Of a DNA stretch of 64,000 nt, positions 1 to 8,721 are shown piece by piece; position 1 is the first letter of the stretch; each line of letters starts with the position of its first letter. Below the pieces are notes generated by a model. That model saw nothing but the letters and a program-made list of their open reading frames with translations. It was not told where the DNA came from and did not search any database. The position numbers and the translations under genes are program-made. Source of the stretch: Sphingobium sp. 66-54 (GTDB lineage: Bacteria > Pseudomonadota > Alphaproteobacteria > Sphingomonadales > Sphingomonadaceae); NCBI GenBank assembly GCA_001899715.1, contig MKWI01000016.1, positions 310,001-374,000 of the forward strand, read 5' to 3'.

Positions 1-75
1 CCCGTATTTGACGTGAGGGCAGGTGAGGGTGGCGCCTTGGGTGTCGCCCGCACCCCCGGATAGCTTTCATTTTGT

Positions 76-127
76 GCGGTGCAAAAATGGCTTGCGCGAC
101 GGCTCGATCACCGGCATGTTGCACCGC
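76..127 (+). promoter_or_regulatory. Candidate sigma-54-type promoter and 9-bp inverted repeat upstream of nirB
   Basis: A perfect 9-bp inverted repeat (GCGGTGCAA at 76-84, TTGCACCGC at 119-127) contains the half sites GGTGCA and TGCACC that occur in NtrC operators, but in the reverse order and too far apart for a classical NtrC box. Inside it, GG at 78-79 and GC at 90-91 have the exact ten-base spacing of a sigma-54 -24/-12 element, although the flanking bases match the consensus poorly. A start near 100-105 would place the antitermination leader at the 5' end of the transcript. This is an inference from spacing only. Confidence 0.3.
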
Positions 128-165
128 GAAGAGCAAGGTCGCTCTCCGATTTTCCTAGCCGCGAT

Positions 166-215
166 GGGCCGCCGATGGTCCTTCAAGGCGCAAACATGAT
201 GGCAATGCCGCCATC
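166..215 (+). promoter_or_regulatory. Probable ANTAR (NasT-type) RNA target, two hairpins with six-base loops
   Basis: The second hairpin (198-215) has the perfect stem GATGGC/GCCATC and the six-base loop AATGCC, with A at loop position 1 and G at position 4. These are the two loop bases conserved in RNA targets of ANTAR antiterminators. A weaker partner hairpin at 166-181 (GGGCC/GGTCC, loop GCCGAT) also has six loop bases and G at position 4 but lacks A at position 1. The 3' half of the second hairpin overlaps the 5' arm of the terminator at 207-256, so the two structures exclude each other. NasT in alphaproteobacteria is known to act this way on nitrate-assimilation leaders. No nasT gene lies in the window. 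Confidence 0.6.
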
Positions 216-261
216 CAGGCTCCGTTTCCAAAGCGGAGCCCGGATGGCGGCTTTTTCGTTT
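207..261 (+). terminator. Intrinsic terminator in the nirB leader
   Basis: GCCGCCATCC (207-216) plus GGCTCCG (218-224) pair with CGGAGCC (234-240) plus GGATGGCGGC (242-251). This gives about 17 base pairs with a single A/C mismatch, followed at once by TTTTTCGTTTT. It lies only 14 bases upstream of the nirB start and points into the operon, so it must be conditional for the operon to be expressed. The position fits an attenuator relieved by the overlapping ANTAR-type hairpin. Confidence 0.85.
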
Positions 262-274
262 TGGAGCTGGAAGC

Positions 275-2821
275 ATGGACGTCCACGAATATCGCAACGG
301 AGAGGCGGATACGGTCCCGCTTGAAGTATCGCCGGGTCAGGAGAGCGATCCGCGCGAGCATCTTGTGGTCGTGGGCAACGGCATGGCCGGATGCCGTGCC
401 ATCGAGGAGTTGCTGGCGCGCGATGCGAGGCGCTACCGCATCACCATCATCGGCGCCGAGCCGCATGTGAACTATAACCGCATCATGCTCTCCCCCGTTC
501 TGGCGGGCGAGAAGAGCTTCGATGAGATCGTCATCAATGGCCTGCACTGGTATGCGGTCAACGGGATTGATCTCATCACCGGCGATCCCGTCCGCGCCAT
601 CGACCGTGTGACCAAGGTCGTCACCTGCGCGTCGGGGCGGAGCACCGGTTATGATCGGCTGCTCATCGCCACCGGGTCCGACCCCTTTATCATCCCCGTG
701 CCGGGCAAGGACCTGCCGGGCGTCATCAGCTTCCGCGACATGAACGATGTCGATGCCATGCTCGCGGCCGCAGAGGCCGGCAAGGCGGAAGGCGGCGGTG
801 CCGCGGTGGTGATCGGCGGCGGGCTGCTCGGGCTGGAAGCGGCGCATGGTCTCTCCCTGCGCGGCATGAAGGTGACGGTGCTTCATCTGCCCGGCACCCT
901 CATGGAACGGCAGCTCGACGAGGCGGCCGGGTGGCTGCTCAAGACCGCACTGGAGGCCCGTGGCCAGACCATTCTCACCAACGCCGATACGGCGGAGGTT
1001 TTCGGTGAGGGCAAGGTGGAGGGCGTGCGCCTCAAGGACGGGCGCGAAATCCCGGCCAGCCTGGTGGTGATGGCGGTGGGCATCCGTCCCGCGGTCGGTC
1101 TTGCACGCGACTGCGGGCTGGCGGTCGGTCGGGGCATCCAGGTCGACGACCATATGGTGACGTCCGATCCCGCCATCCTCGCCGTGGGCGAATGCGTGGA
1201 ACATGATGGTCAGGTTTATGGCCTCGTCGCGCCACTGTGGGACATGTGTCGCAGCCTTGCGGATGGTCTTGTCGGCACCATCAACCCCTATCGCGGCTCC
1301 GTCACCTCGACCAAGCTCAAGGTGGCCGGGCTGGACGTCTTCTCCGCCGGCGATTTCTCGGGCGATGGCATGTGCGAGGACATCATCCTGCGCGATGCCT
1401 CGCGTGGCATCTACAAGCGCGTGGTGGTGAAGGAGGACCGCATCGTCGGCGCGGTGCTCTATGGCGATACGGCCGACGGCAACTGGTATTTCGACCTTCT
1501 GAAGAAAGGTGAACCCATTGCGGACATTCGCGATGCGCTCATCTTCGGTCAGGCTTTCGCCACGGGAGGCGGCACGGCGGACCCTAAGGCGGCCGTTGCA
1601 GCACTCTCGGACGATGCCGAGATTTGTGGCTGCAACGGCGTTTCCAAGGGCAAGGTGGTGGCCTGCATCGCGGCCGGCAACACGACGCTCGATGCCGTGC
1701 GGGCGACCTGCAAGGCATCGGCAAGCTGCGGCTCCTGCACTGGATTGGTCGAGACGCTGCTCGCGCTCACGCTAGGCACCGATTATTCCGGCGAACGCGC
1801 GGTCAAGCCGCTCTGCGGCTGCACCAGCTTCGGCCATGACGATGTGCGCCGCGAAATCGTGGTCCAGCAATGCCGGTCGATCCCCGAGGTCATGCAGAAG
1901 CTGCATTGGGCGACGCCGGATGGCTGCGCGAGCTGCCGCCCCGCGCTCAACTATTATCTGCTGTGCGCCTGGCCCGGCCGTTATGAAGACGATCAGCAAA
2001 GCCGCTTCGTCAACGAACGGCTGCACGCCAACATCCAGAAGGATGGCACCTATTCCGTCGTTCCGCGCATGTGGGGTGGCCTCACCAACCCGCGCGAGCT
2101 GCGCGCGATTGCCGATGTGGTCGAGAAATACAACGCGCCGATGGTCAAGGTGACGGGTGGCCAGCGGCTCGACATCTTCGGCATCCGCAAGGAGGATTTG
2201 CCCGCCGTCTGGGCCGACCTCAATGCCGCCGGCATGGTTTCCGGCCATGCTTACGGCAAGGCTCTGCGTACGGTGAAGACCTGTGTGGGCGCGGAATGGT
2301 GCCGCTTCGGCACGCAGGATTCGACCGGTCTGGGCGTGAAGCTGGAGAAGATGAGCTGGGGCTCGTGGATGCCCCACAAGTTCAAGATCGCCGTCTCCGG
2401 CTGCCCGCGCAACTGCGCCGAGGCGACGATCAAGGATTTTGGCGTGGTCTGCGTGGACTCGGGCTATGAGCTGCACATTGGCGGCAATGGCGGCATTCAC
2501 GTCCGCGCTACCGATCTGCTGTGCAAGGTGGCGACCGAGCGCGAAGCGCTGGAGCATTGCGCCGCCTTCATCCAGCTCTACCGAGAGGAGGCGCGCTATC
2601 TGGAGCGGACGGCGCCGTGGATCGAGCGTGTCGGCGCCGATTATGTCCGCGCCCGTATCGTCGATGACGAAGCCGGCCGTGGTGCGTTGGCAGCGCGCTT
2701 CCTGCATTCCCAAAGCTTCAGTCAGGACGATCCCTGGGCGGCACGCGCCGCTGGCATCGGGCGCGAGCAGCACGCGCATATGGCGCAATTTCAACCCATC
2801 GCAGCGGAGGACATGGCATGA
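275..2821 (+). CDS. nirB: NAD(P)H-dependent assimilatory nitrite reductase, large subunit
   Basis: This cytoplasmic enzyme reduces nitrite to ammonium using NAD(P)H, FAD, iron-sulfur clusters and siroheme. The 848-residue protein has the full NirB layout. An FAD-binding glycine motif sits near residue 31 and an NAD(P)H-binding GGGLLG motif near residue 180. A BFD-like [2Fe-2S] segment has Cys451, Cys453, Cys485 and Cys488. The nitrite/sulfite reductase domains carry the siroheme/[4Fe-4S] ligands Cys670, Cys676, Cys710 and Cys714 (C-x5-C and C-x3-C). The ATG at 275 has GGAG eight bases upstream. It is first in nirB-nirD-nasA-cobA, overlaps nirD by four bases and is preceded by a conditional terminator. 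All family landmarks are present and nothing is truncated. Confidence 0.97.
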   Translation: MDVHEYRNGEADTVPLEVSPGQESDPREHLVVVGNGMAGCRAIEELLARDARRYRITIIGAEPHVNYNRIMLSPVLAGEKSFDEIVINGLHWYAVNGIDLITGDPVRAIDRVTKVVTCASGRSTGYDRLLIATGSDPFIIPVPGKDLPGVISFRDMNDVDAMLAAAEAGKAEGGGAAVVIGGGLLGLEAAHGLSLRGMKVTVLHLPGTLMERQLDEAAGWLLKTALEARGQTILTNADTAEVFGEGKVEGVRLKDGREIPASLVVMAVGIRPAVGLARDCGLAVGRGIQVDDHMVTSDPAILAVGECVEHDGQVYGLVAPLWDMCRSLADGLVGTINPYRGSVTSTKLKVAGLDVFSAGDFSGDGMCEDIILRDASRGIYKRVVVKEDRIVGAVLYGDTADGNWYFDLLKKGEPIADIRDALIFGQAFATGGGTADPKAAVAALSDDAEICGCNGVSKGKVVACIAAGNTTLDAVRATCKASASCGSCTGLVETLLALTLGTDYSGERAVKPLCGCTSFGHDDVRREIVVQQCRSIPEVMQKLHWATPDGCASCRPALNYYLLCAWPGRYEDDQQSRFVNERLHANIQKDGTYSVVPRMWGGLTNPRELRAIADVVEKYNAPMVKVTGGQRLDIFGIRKEDLPAVWADLNAAGMVSGHAYGKALRTVKTCVGAEWCRFGTQDSTGLGVKLEKMSWGSWMPHKFKIAVSGCPRNCAEATIKDFGVVCVDSGYELHIGGNGGIHVRATDLLCKVATEREALEHCAAFIQLYREEARYLERTAPWIERVGADYVRARIVDDEAGRGALAARFLHSQSFSQDDPWAARAAGIGREQHAHMAQFQPIAAEDMA

Positions 2822-3156
2822 TTGGCGAGTGGCTCGATATCGGCTGGCTGAACGAGATTCCGATGCGCGGCAGCCGCACGGTGCCGGTGGCGGGCGGCGA
2901 GGAGATCGTGGTTTTCCGAACCGGCGACAACCGAGTCTTTGCGCTGGCCAACCGATGTCCGCACAAAGGCGGGCCGCTTTCGCAGGGCATCGTCCATGGC
3001 CATCACGTCGCCTGCCCCCTCCACAACTGGACAATCGCGCTCGCCACTGGCGAGGCGCAGGGCGCGGACAGGGGATGCACGCCGACAATCCCCGTGAAGG
3101 TGGATGGCGGGCGCGTTCTCATCTGCCGGGCCGGCGCGCTCAAGGCGGCCGCATGA
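2818..3156 (+). CDS. nirD: Nitrite reductase small subunit, Rieske-type
   Basis: This is the 112-residue partner of NirB. It has a Rieske fold, with C-P-H about two fifths along and C-P-L-H about 20 residues later, so the C-x-H and C-x2-H cluster ligands are intact. The E. coli NirD protein lacks these ligands, so this version could bind a real [2Fe-2S] cluster and pass electrons within the complex; that consequence is an inference. The start codon overlaps the nirB stop as ATGA, which implies translational coupling. The stop lies 25 bases before the chosen nasA start. Confidence 0.93.
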   Translation: MIGEWLDIGWLNEIPMRGSRTVPVAGGEEIVVFRTGDNRVFALANRCPHKGGPLSQGIVHGHHVACPLHNWTIALATGEAQGADRGCTPTIPVKVDGGRVLICRAGALKAAA

Positions 3157-3181
3157 AAAGGAACGGCGAGCGGAGGCGCCG

Positions 3182-5776
3182 TTGAGCGCTGTCCGTACCA
3201 CCTGCGCTTATTGCGGCGTCGGCTGCGGTATCCTCGCCACGGCGACGGGAGATCGCGCGGTGCAGATCAAGGGCGATCCCGACCATCCCGCCAATGCCGG
3301 GCGGCTCTGTTCCAAGGGCACGCATCTGGGCGAGACGGTGCGGCTCGACGGGCGGCTGCTCCATCCGATGATCGGCAAGCGCCGGGCAAGCTGGGACAAG
3401 TCGCTGAACCTGGTTGCGCAACGATTCAGCGAGACGATCGCGCGACATGGGCCGGACAGCGTGGCTTTCTATGTCTCCGGGCAATTGCTGACCGAGGATT
3501 ATTACGTCGCCAACAAGCTGATGAAGGGGTTCATCGGCTCGGCCAATATCGACACCAATTCGCGGCTTTGCATGTCCAGTGCGGTTTCGGGTCATTTACG
3601 GGCGTTCGGCGAGGACGTGGTGCCGGCGAGCTATACCGATCTCGAGGCGGCGGACCTGATCGTGCTGGTGGGGTCGAACACGGCGTGGTGCCACCCCATC
3701 CTGTATCAGCGGATCATGGCGGCGCGCGCGGAGCGTGCCGTCAAACTGGTGGTCATTGATCCGCGCCGCACGGAAACATGCGAGGACGCCGATCTACATC
3801 TGCCATTGCGCCCCGGAACGGACGTGGCGCTGATGAACGGGTTGCTCGCTCATTGCCGGCGCGAAGGTTTGATCGACCATGCCTATTTGCAGGCCCATGT
3901 CGCGACCCCGGAGGGCTTCTGGCAGGCGTTGGAGGCGGACCATGATCTGTGGAGCGTCGCGCGGACCTGCGATGTGCCGCCGACCGACCTTCAGCGCTTC
4001 TACGAGCTGTTCGCCGCCACACCGCGCACGGTGACTTTGTTCAGCCAGGGCATCAACCAGTCGATGCGCGGCACGGACCAGGTGAACGCGATCATCAACG
4101 TCCATCTCGCCACCGGCCGGATCGGCAAGCCCGGTGCGGCGCCCTTCTCGATTACCGGCCAACCCAACGCCATGGGTGGGCGCGAAGTTGGCGGATTGGC
4201 GTCGACGCTCGCTGTCCATCGCGAATTTGGAGAGGCGGACATTGCCGAGATAGGTCGCTTCTGGGGCGCTGACCGCATGGCGACGCGGCCGGGGCTGAAG
4301 GCGGTGGATCTGTTTCGCGCCGTGGGGGAGGGGCGGATCAAGGCGTTGTGGATCATGGCGACCAACCCGGCGGTCTCGCTGCCCGATGCCGGCCGGGTGC
4401 GCGAAGCGCTGGGTGCCTGCCCGTTTGTCGTGGTGTCGGATGTGATCGCGCAAACGGATACCAGCCAATATGCTCATGTGCGCCTGCCTGCCGCCGGCTG
4501 GGGCGAGAAGGATGGCACCGTCACCAACAGCGAGCGGCGGATCAGCCGCCAACGCCCGGTGTTGCCATTGCCCGGCGAAGCGCGGCCGGACTGGTGGATC
4601 GTCAAGGAAGTCGCGTGCCGCATGGGCTGGCGCACGGCTTTCAGCTATGATCGGCCGGCGGACGTCTGGCGTGAATATGCGCGGTTGACCGCCTATCGGA
4701 ATGAGGGCGCGCGGTTGCTCGACCTGCGCGACAAGGCCGCGATCGGCAATGCCGATTATGATGCGATGGCGCCGTTCCAATGGGGAGGGGCGCCCTTCGC
4801 GGATGGGCATTTCCCGACCGTGGACGGCAAGGCGCGGTTGGTGACGGTCACGCAGCGCGCGGCCGAGGTGGCGCTCGCCGCTTCGCCCATGCTGCTCAAC
4901 ACCGGCCGCTATCGCGACCAGTGGCACAGCATGACCCGCACCGGCCTCAGCCCCCGGCTAGCGCGCCACCGTGAGGAGCCGCTGGTGGAGATCCACCCGG
5001 ACGATGCCGCCGCCATCGGCCTGGCCGATCGCGCCATCGCCCGGATCGTGACGCCACAGGGGGAGAGCCTGTTTCGGGTGGCGTATCAATCCGGCCAGCG
5101 CCGGGGCGAATTGTTCACGCCGATCCATTGGACGGACCGGCAGGCGACCGGCGGGCGCACCGGTCTGCTGCCGCGCCCGCTGGTCGATCCGCATAGCGGC
5201 CAGCCTGCTTTCAAGCAGACGCCCGCACGGATCGAAGCGGTGGCGCTCGACTGGCAGGGTTTCCTGATCGTGCATGGCGAGACCGAGGTGCCGGACTGCC
5301 TGTGGGCCACAAAGATCGCGGTGCCGGGCGGCGTGTTGATCGAACTGGCCGGGTTGGGCGACGCGCGGGGACTGGATGCGGCGCTTCCGCGCGGCGAACG
5401 GATCGAGGCCAGCGATCCGGCACGGGGGACGCGGCGCGTCGCGGTGCTGCGGGACGGCCGGCTGATTGCGGCGCTCTTCATAACCGCAACCGGGGTGCTG
5501 CCCGCGCGCGACTGGCTGGTGTCCCAGCTTGGCGAGACGCATGGTGTGCAGGTGCTCGCCGGCCGGGCGCCGGGCGTGCAGAAAGATCGCGGCGCGATCG
5601 TCTGCGCCTGTGTCGATGTGGGCGCGCGCACCATCATCGCCGCAATCCGCGATCAGGCACTGGCCGATGTCGCGGCGATCGGCGCGGCCCTGGGGGCTGG
5701 CACCAACTGCGGATCCTGCCGCCCCGCCATTGCCCGGATCATCGCACAGCAGCGCAAGGAGGCCGCCCATGGTTGA
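3182..5776 (+). CDS. nasA: Assimilatory nitrate reductase catalytic subunit with C-terminal BFD [2Fe-2S] domain
   Basis: This molybdopterin enzyme reduces nitrate to nitrite in the cytoplasm. I start it at TTG 3182 because a perfect GGAGG lies five bases upstream and the protein then opens directly with the [4Fe-4S] motif (Cys8, Cys11, Cys15, Cys43), as in the family. An in-frame ATG at 3104 would overlap nirD by about 50 bases. The middle is a molybdopterin oxidoreductase and the segment before the end is the molybdopterin dinucleotide-binding domain. The last 60 residues form a BFD-like [2Fe-2S] domain (Cys808, Cys810, Cys843, Cys846), typical of NasA proteins that take electrons from a small partner. 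No separate electron-transfer subunit gene is present here. It overlaps cobA by eight bases. Length 864. Confidence 0.95.
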   Translation: MSAVRTTCAYCGVGCGILATATGDRAVQIKGDPDHPANAGRLCSKGTHLGETVRLDGRLLHPMIGKRRASWDKSLNLVAQRFSETIARHGPDSVAFYVSGQLLTEDYYVANKLMKGFIGSANIDTNSRLCMSSAVSGHLRAFGEDVVPASYTDLEAADLIVLVGSNTAWCHPILYQRIMAARAERAVKLVVIDPRRTETCEDADLHLPLRPGTDVALMNGLLAHCRREGLIDHAYLQAHVATPEGFWQALEADHDLWSVARTCDVPPTDLQRFYELFAATPRTVTLFSQGINQSMRGTDQVNAIINVHLATGRIGKPGAAPFSITGQPNAMGGREVGGLASTLAVHREFGEADIAEIGRFWGADRMATRPGLKAVDLFRAVGEGRIKALWIMATNPAVSLPDAGRVREALGACPFVVVSDVIAQTDTSQYAHVRLPAAGWGEKDGTVTNSERRISRQRPVLPLPGEARPDWWIVKEVACRMGWRTAFSYDRPADVWREYARLTAYRNEGARLLDLRDKAAIGNADYDAMAPFQWGGAPFADGHFPTVDGKARLVTVTQRAAEVALAASPMLLNTGRYRDQWHSMTRTGLSPRLARHREEPLVEIHPDDAAAIGLADRAIARIVTPQGESLFRVAYQSGQRRGELFTPIHWTDRQATGGRTGLLPRPLVDPHSGQPAFKQTPARIEAVALDWQGFLIVHGETEVPDCLWATKIAVPGGVLIELAGLGDARGLDAALPRGERIEASDPARGTRRVAVLRDGRLIAALFITATGVLPARDWLVSQLGETHGVQVLAGRAPGVQKDRGAIVCACVDVGARTIIAAIRDQALADVAAIGAALGAGTNCGSCRPAIARIIAQQRKEAAHG

Positions 5777-6608
5777 AGAATTCGCGCCAGGCACCGTCTG
5801 GCTGGTCGGCGCGGGGCCGGGCGATCCGGATCTGCTCACCCGCAAGGCGGAGCGGCTGCTGGCCAAGGCAGACATCGTGTTTCATGATGCGCTGATCGCT
5901 GCGGACGTTTTGGCATTGGCGCTGCATGCGGAGCGGGTGAGCGTCGGCAAGCGCGCCGGCCGCCATAGCAAGGATCAGGGCGCGATCGACCGGTTGATCG
6001 TGCGGGCGGCGCTGGCCGGGCGCCGCGTGCTTCGCCTCAAGGGGGGCGATCCATCCATCTTCGGGCGCTCGGCGGAGGAACTGGCCGCCTGTGCGGCGCA
6101 TGGTGTGCCTGTGCGGATCTGCCCCGGCATCACCGCAGCGAGCGCGGCGGCGGCAAGCGGCCTTGTCTCACTCACCTTGCGCGGTGTCGCGCGGCAACTC
6201 ACATTTCTGACCGCCCATGCCCGCGCGGATGAGGCGACAGGGTATGATTGGGGAGAGTTGGCGAGGGCCAGGGGAACGATCGCTATCTATATGGGACGCG
6301 CAGCGGCGCCGGCCATCATGCGCGACCTGATCGCCGCGGGCTGTGACCCTGCGACACCGGTGCTGGTTGCTGTCAACGTATCGCTCCCCCATGAGCGCTT
6401 GCTGCGGGGCCGGCTGGATACTCTTTCCTTTCTGGTGCGAACCATCGGGCTGGACGATCCGACACTGCTCCTGATCGGTGAAGCAGCGGGTGGGCAACCG
6501 TCTCTCGATCATCTTGCTGTCACTCTCCCCCCGCAAGTTCACCGCCGGATCAATGCGCAGCACACGCAGCCATCATCTCGAGGTTGGGATTGTCGCTCCA
6601 CTTCTTGA
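5769..6608 (+). CDS. cobA: Uroporphyrinogen-III C-methyltransferase (SUMT)
   Basis: The enzyme methylates uroporphyrinogen III twice with S-adenosylmethionine to give precorrin-2, the precursor of the siroheme that NirB requires. The 279-residue product begins with the family's V-G-A-G-P-G-D-P-D-L-L-T signature near residue 14 and has the LRLKGGDP motif of tetrapyrrole methylases near residue 95. The ATG at 5769 overlaps the nasA stop by eight bases, which fits an operon start; an upstream in-frame extension would run back through nasA. There is no CysG-type dehydrogenase/ferrochelatase fusion, so later siroheme steps must be encoded elsewhere. The last 20 residues diverge from the family and may be unconserved. 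Confidence 0.94.
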   Translation: MVEEFAPGTVWLVGAGPGDPDLLTRKAERLLAKADIVFHDALIAADVLALALHAERVSVGKRAGRHSKDQGAIDRLIVRAALAGRRVLRLKGGDPSIFGRSAEELAACAAHGVPVRICPGITAASAAAASGLVSLTLRGVARQLTFLTAHARADEATGYDWGELARARGTIAIYMGRAAAPAIMRDLIAAGCDPATPVLVAVNVSLPHERLLRGRLDTLSFLVRTIGLDDPTLLLIGEAAGGQPSLDHLAVTLPPQVHRRINAQHTQPSSRGWDCRSTS

Positions 6609-6678
6609 TCTGAACACGTGTGACAAGCTCACGTATCAATTGTCACAATATACGAGCGGCTAACCTGGATTAGTGAGT

Positions 6679-6884
6679 TCAGGGCTTGGGTTCCAGCGTT
6701 GCCGCAACAAGCGGGCTTCTTTTGCCGGAAACAACATCGATTCCGGCGGGAATTGGGATAAATCGGATCGGCCTGTATCGGGCGCGGATCGCGATTATCC
6801 CTTCCAGGAAAAGGAATAAGGTGGGATGCCATAGTCCTCCGCCAGCGCCGGATAGATAGCGTTGAAGCACCGGGCATGGTCCTC
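6679..6884 (-). pseudogene. Decayed C-terminal fragment of an SGNH/GDSL arylesterase (TesA-like)
   Basis: On the minus strand, one frame reads FNAIYPALAEDYGIPPYSF and then stops. A shifted frame continues LFLFLEGIIAIRARYRPIRF and ends in IPAGIDVV, APLVAATL-like text and a stop. Joined, these match the C-terminal pattern of arylesterase/acyl-CoA thioesterase I (YP-x-LA-x-x-YG-x-x-x-x-P-F-x-L-x-G, then the catalytic D-G-I-H-P block). At least one frameshift is needed, the catalytic Asp-x-x-His is gone, and the N-terminal GDSL half is absent. This is a family-pattern match by eye. The surrounding 6609-7113 holds nothing else I recognise. Confidence 0.6.
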
Positions 6885-7113
6885 CCTATATTGGGCGCAC
6901 ATATGGTAAAATTATGATGCTAGACCTGCTTCCGGTTTCGACTGCCTGAGAGCCGACATATCGAATTTGATCTATTTTAGGGGGCCAACGACACGCCGAT
7001 AGAAGGTAGCGGCGCAGGATCTGGGTGCGCAGGACGATTCTGTCGATCCGCTCTATCCACGTGAGGCCGGACTCTGACATGATGATGAAGGCAGAACGAG
7101 CGGGGACAAGACG

Positions 7114-8406
7114 ATGGCGCTGACACCGGATATTGCGGCAAACCCTTCCCTTGACGGGTATGAGGGGGAAGAAAGCCATGTCGATGCACCCGGCCTACAG
7201 GGCTTCGTCTTTGCCCTGTTCTTTATCTTCGGGGGCATCACGTCGCTCAACGACGTCATCATTCCCAAACTGAAGGAACTGTTCACGCTCAACTACACCC
7301 AGGCGATGCTGGTGCAGTTCTGCTTTTTCACCGCCTATCTGGTGATCGGCATTCCCGGCGCGAAGCTAGTGAAGAAGATCGGCTATATGCGCGGCGCGGT
7401 CGCGGGGTTGCTGACCATGATGGTGGGCTGTCTGCTGTTCATCCCCGCCTCGAAAAACGCGATCTACGGCCTGTTCCTGTTGGCTCTGTTCGTGCTGGCG
7501 AGCGGCGTGGTGATCGTGCAGGTGGTGGCCAATCCGCTGATATCGCTGCTTGGCCCGCAGCGCACGGCCCATAGCCGGCTGACCTTCGCGCAGGCTTTCA
7601 ACTCGCTGGGGACCACACTCTTCCCCTATTTCGGCGCGATCATCATTCTTGGCAGCCTAGCCACGGTAACGGCGGCGGATCTGTCGGGGCCGGTGCTGGA
7701 TGCGTATCGCACGCAGGAAACCGGCGCGATCGTCAATGCCTATACCGGCCTCGCCATAGCGCTGGCATTGGTGGCTGCGGCCGTCTGGCTATTCCGCAAT
7801 CGGCTGAAGGGGGAGAGCCACGAGGCCAGCGTCGGGCTGGGCGGGTTCGATCTCCTGAAGCGCCCGCGCTTCGGCTACGGCGCCTTGTGCATCTTCCTCT
7901 ATGTCGGAGCGGAAGTGTCGATCGGTTCGCTGATCGTCAGCTATCTGATGCAGCCCGGCGTGATGGGGCTGGAGGAGCAGGCGGCCGGACGGCTGATCTC
8001 ATGGTATTGGGGTGGAGCGATGGTGGGCCGCTTCATCGGCTCGGCCGTCCTGCGCCTCATCAGCCCCGGCAAGGTTCTGGCGTTCGTCGCGGCTGGCGCA
8101 ATCGCGCTGATCCTGATCTCCACCAACACGACGGGGTCGGTTTCAGGCTATGCTCTGCTGGCGATCGGGCTGATGAATTCGATTATGTTCCCCACGATCT
8201 TCACGTTGGCGTGCGAGAAGCTGGGCGCGCGGGCGGCAGACGGGTCCGGTATCATCAACGTTGCAATCTTCGGCGGTGCCGTGGTGCCGCTGGCCACCGG
8301 CATGGTCGCCGATGTAAGCGGCAATCTGGCTGTGGCGCTGGCTCTGCCCGCCTCGTGCTATGCCATCATCGCGGGCTTCGGAATATTCGCACGGAAACCT
8401 GCCTAG
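7114..8406 (+). CDS. MFS sugar transporter, FucP/GluP-like
   Basis: This is a 430-residue inner-membrane carrier of the major facilitator superfamily with about 12 hydrophobic segments. The first helix has the F-x-x-G-G-I-T-S-L-N-D-V-I-I-P-K-L pattern near residues 35-55, characteristic of the fucose/glucose-galactose:H+ symporter branch. The middle cytoplasmic loop lies around residues 230-255. The substrate is probably a hexose or other sugar taken up with protons, but nothing nearby identifies it. It is not the nitrate carrier that the neighbouring nas operon might be expected to have; NarK-type signatures are absent. It appears monocistronic and is followed by a tRNA gene on the other strand. 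Confidence 0.85.
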   Translation: MALTPDIAANPSLDGYEGEESHVDAPGLQGFVFALFFIFGGITSLNDVIIPKLKELFTLNYTQAMLVQFCFFTAYLVIGIPGAKLVKKIGYMRGAVAGLLTMMVGCLLFIPASKNAIYGLFLLALFVLASGVVIVQVVANPLISLLGPQRTAHSRLTFAQAFNSLGTTLFPYFGAIIILGSLATVTAADLSGPVLDAYRTQETGAIVNAYTGLAIALALVAAAVWLFRNRLKGESHEASVGLGGFDLLKRPRFGYGALCIFLYVGAEVSIGSLIVSYLMQPGVMGLEEQAAGRLISWYWGGAMVGRFIGSAVLRLISPGKVLAFVAAGAIALILISTNTTGSVSGYALLAIGLMNSIMFPTIFTLACEKLGARAADGSGIINVAIFGGAVVPLATGMVADVSGNLAVALALPASCYAIIAGFGIFARKPA

Positions 8407-8544
8407 AGGATTTTACGTCGTCAGAAAGGCCGGATTTCCTGCATTTTTAAGATCGGTGCGCAGCAAATTGAGGCTGATTTTTCACAACCAAATATAAACC
8501 AGGTCGCTAATTTGACTTGAGATAGCCACGAGCCGTTGATTTGC

Positions 8545-8619
8545 TGGTGACCCCTACGGGAATCGAACCCGTGTTTCAGCCGTGAGAGGGCCGCGTCCTG
8601 ACCGCTAGACGAAGGGGCC
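8545..8619 (-). tRNA. tRNA-Glu (anticodon CTC)
   Basis: The minus strand folds as a complete cloverleaf: acceptor GGCCCCT pairs with AGGGGTC (one G-U), the anticodon loop is CTCTCAC with anticodon CTC, the T loop is GGTTCGATTCC, and CCA is encoded. It reads GAG codons. It stands alone between the sugar transporter and recJ. The preceding 8407-8544 contains nothing recognisable. Confidence 0.97.
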
Positions 8620-8721
8620 ACAGGCGTTGGCGGATGGTGCGCCGTCGCGTTGTTCGGCGGCCTTTAGGGGGGCGCCGGGGCGGGGTCAAGGGTTGGATCG
8701 CATGGCATGCGCGATTCCCCC

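Noticed and set aside
155-1204. Minus-strand open frame opposite nirB
   Set aside because: Shadow of a strong conserved gene in a GC-rich genome; no ribosome binding site and no recognisable domain.
7114-8406. Nitrate transporter of the nas operon
   Set aside because: The protein carries FucP/GluP sugar-transporter signatures instead of NarK motifs and is separated from the operon by a pseudogene.
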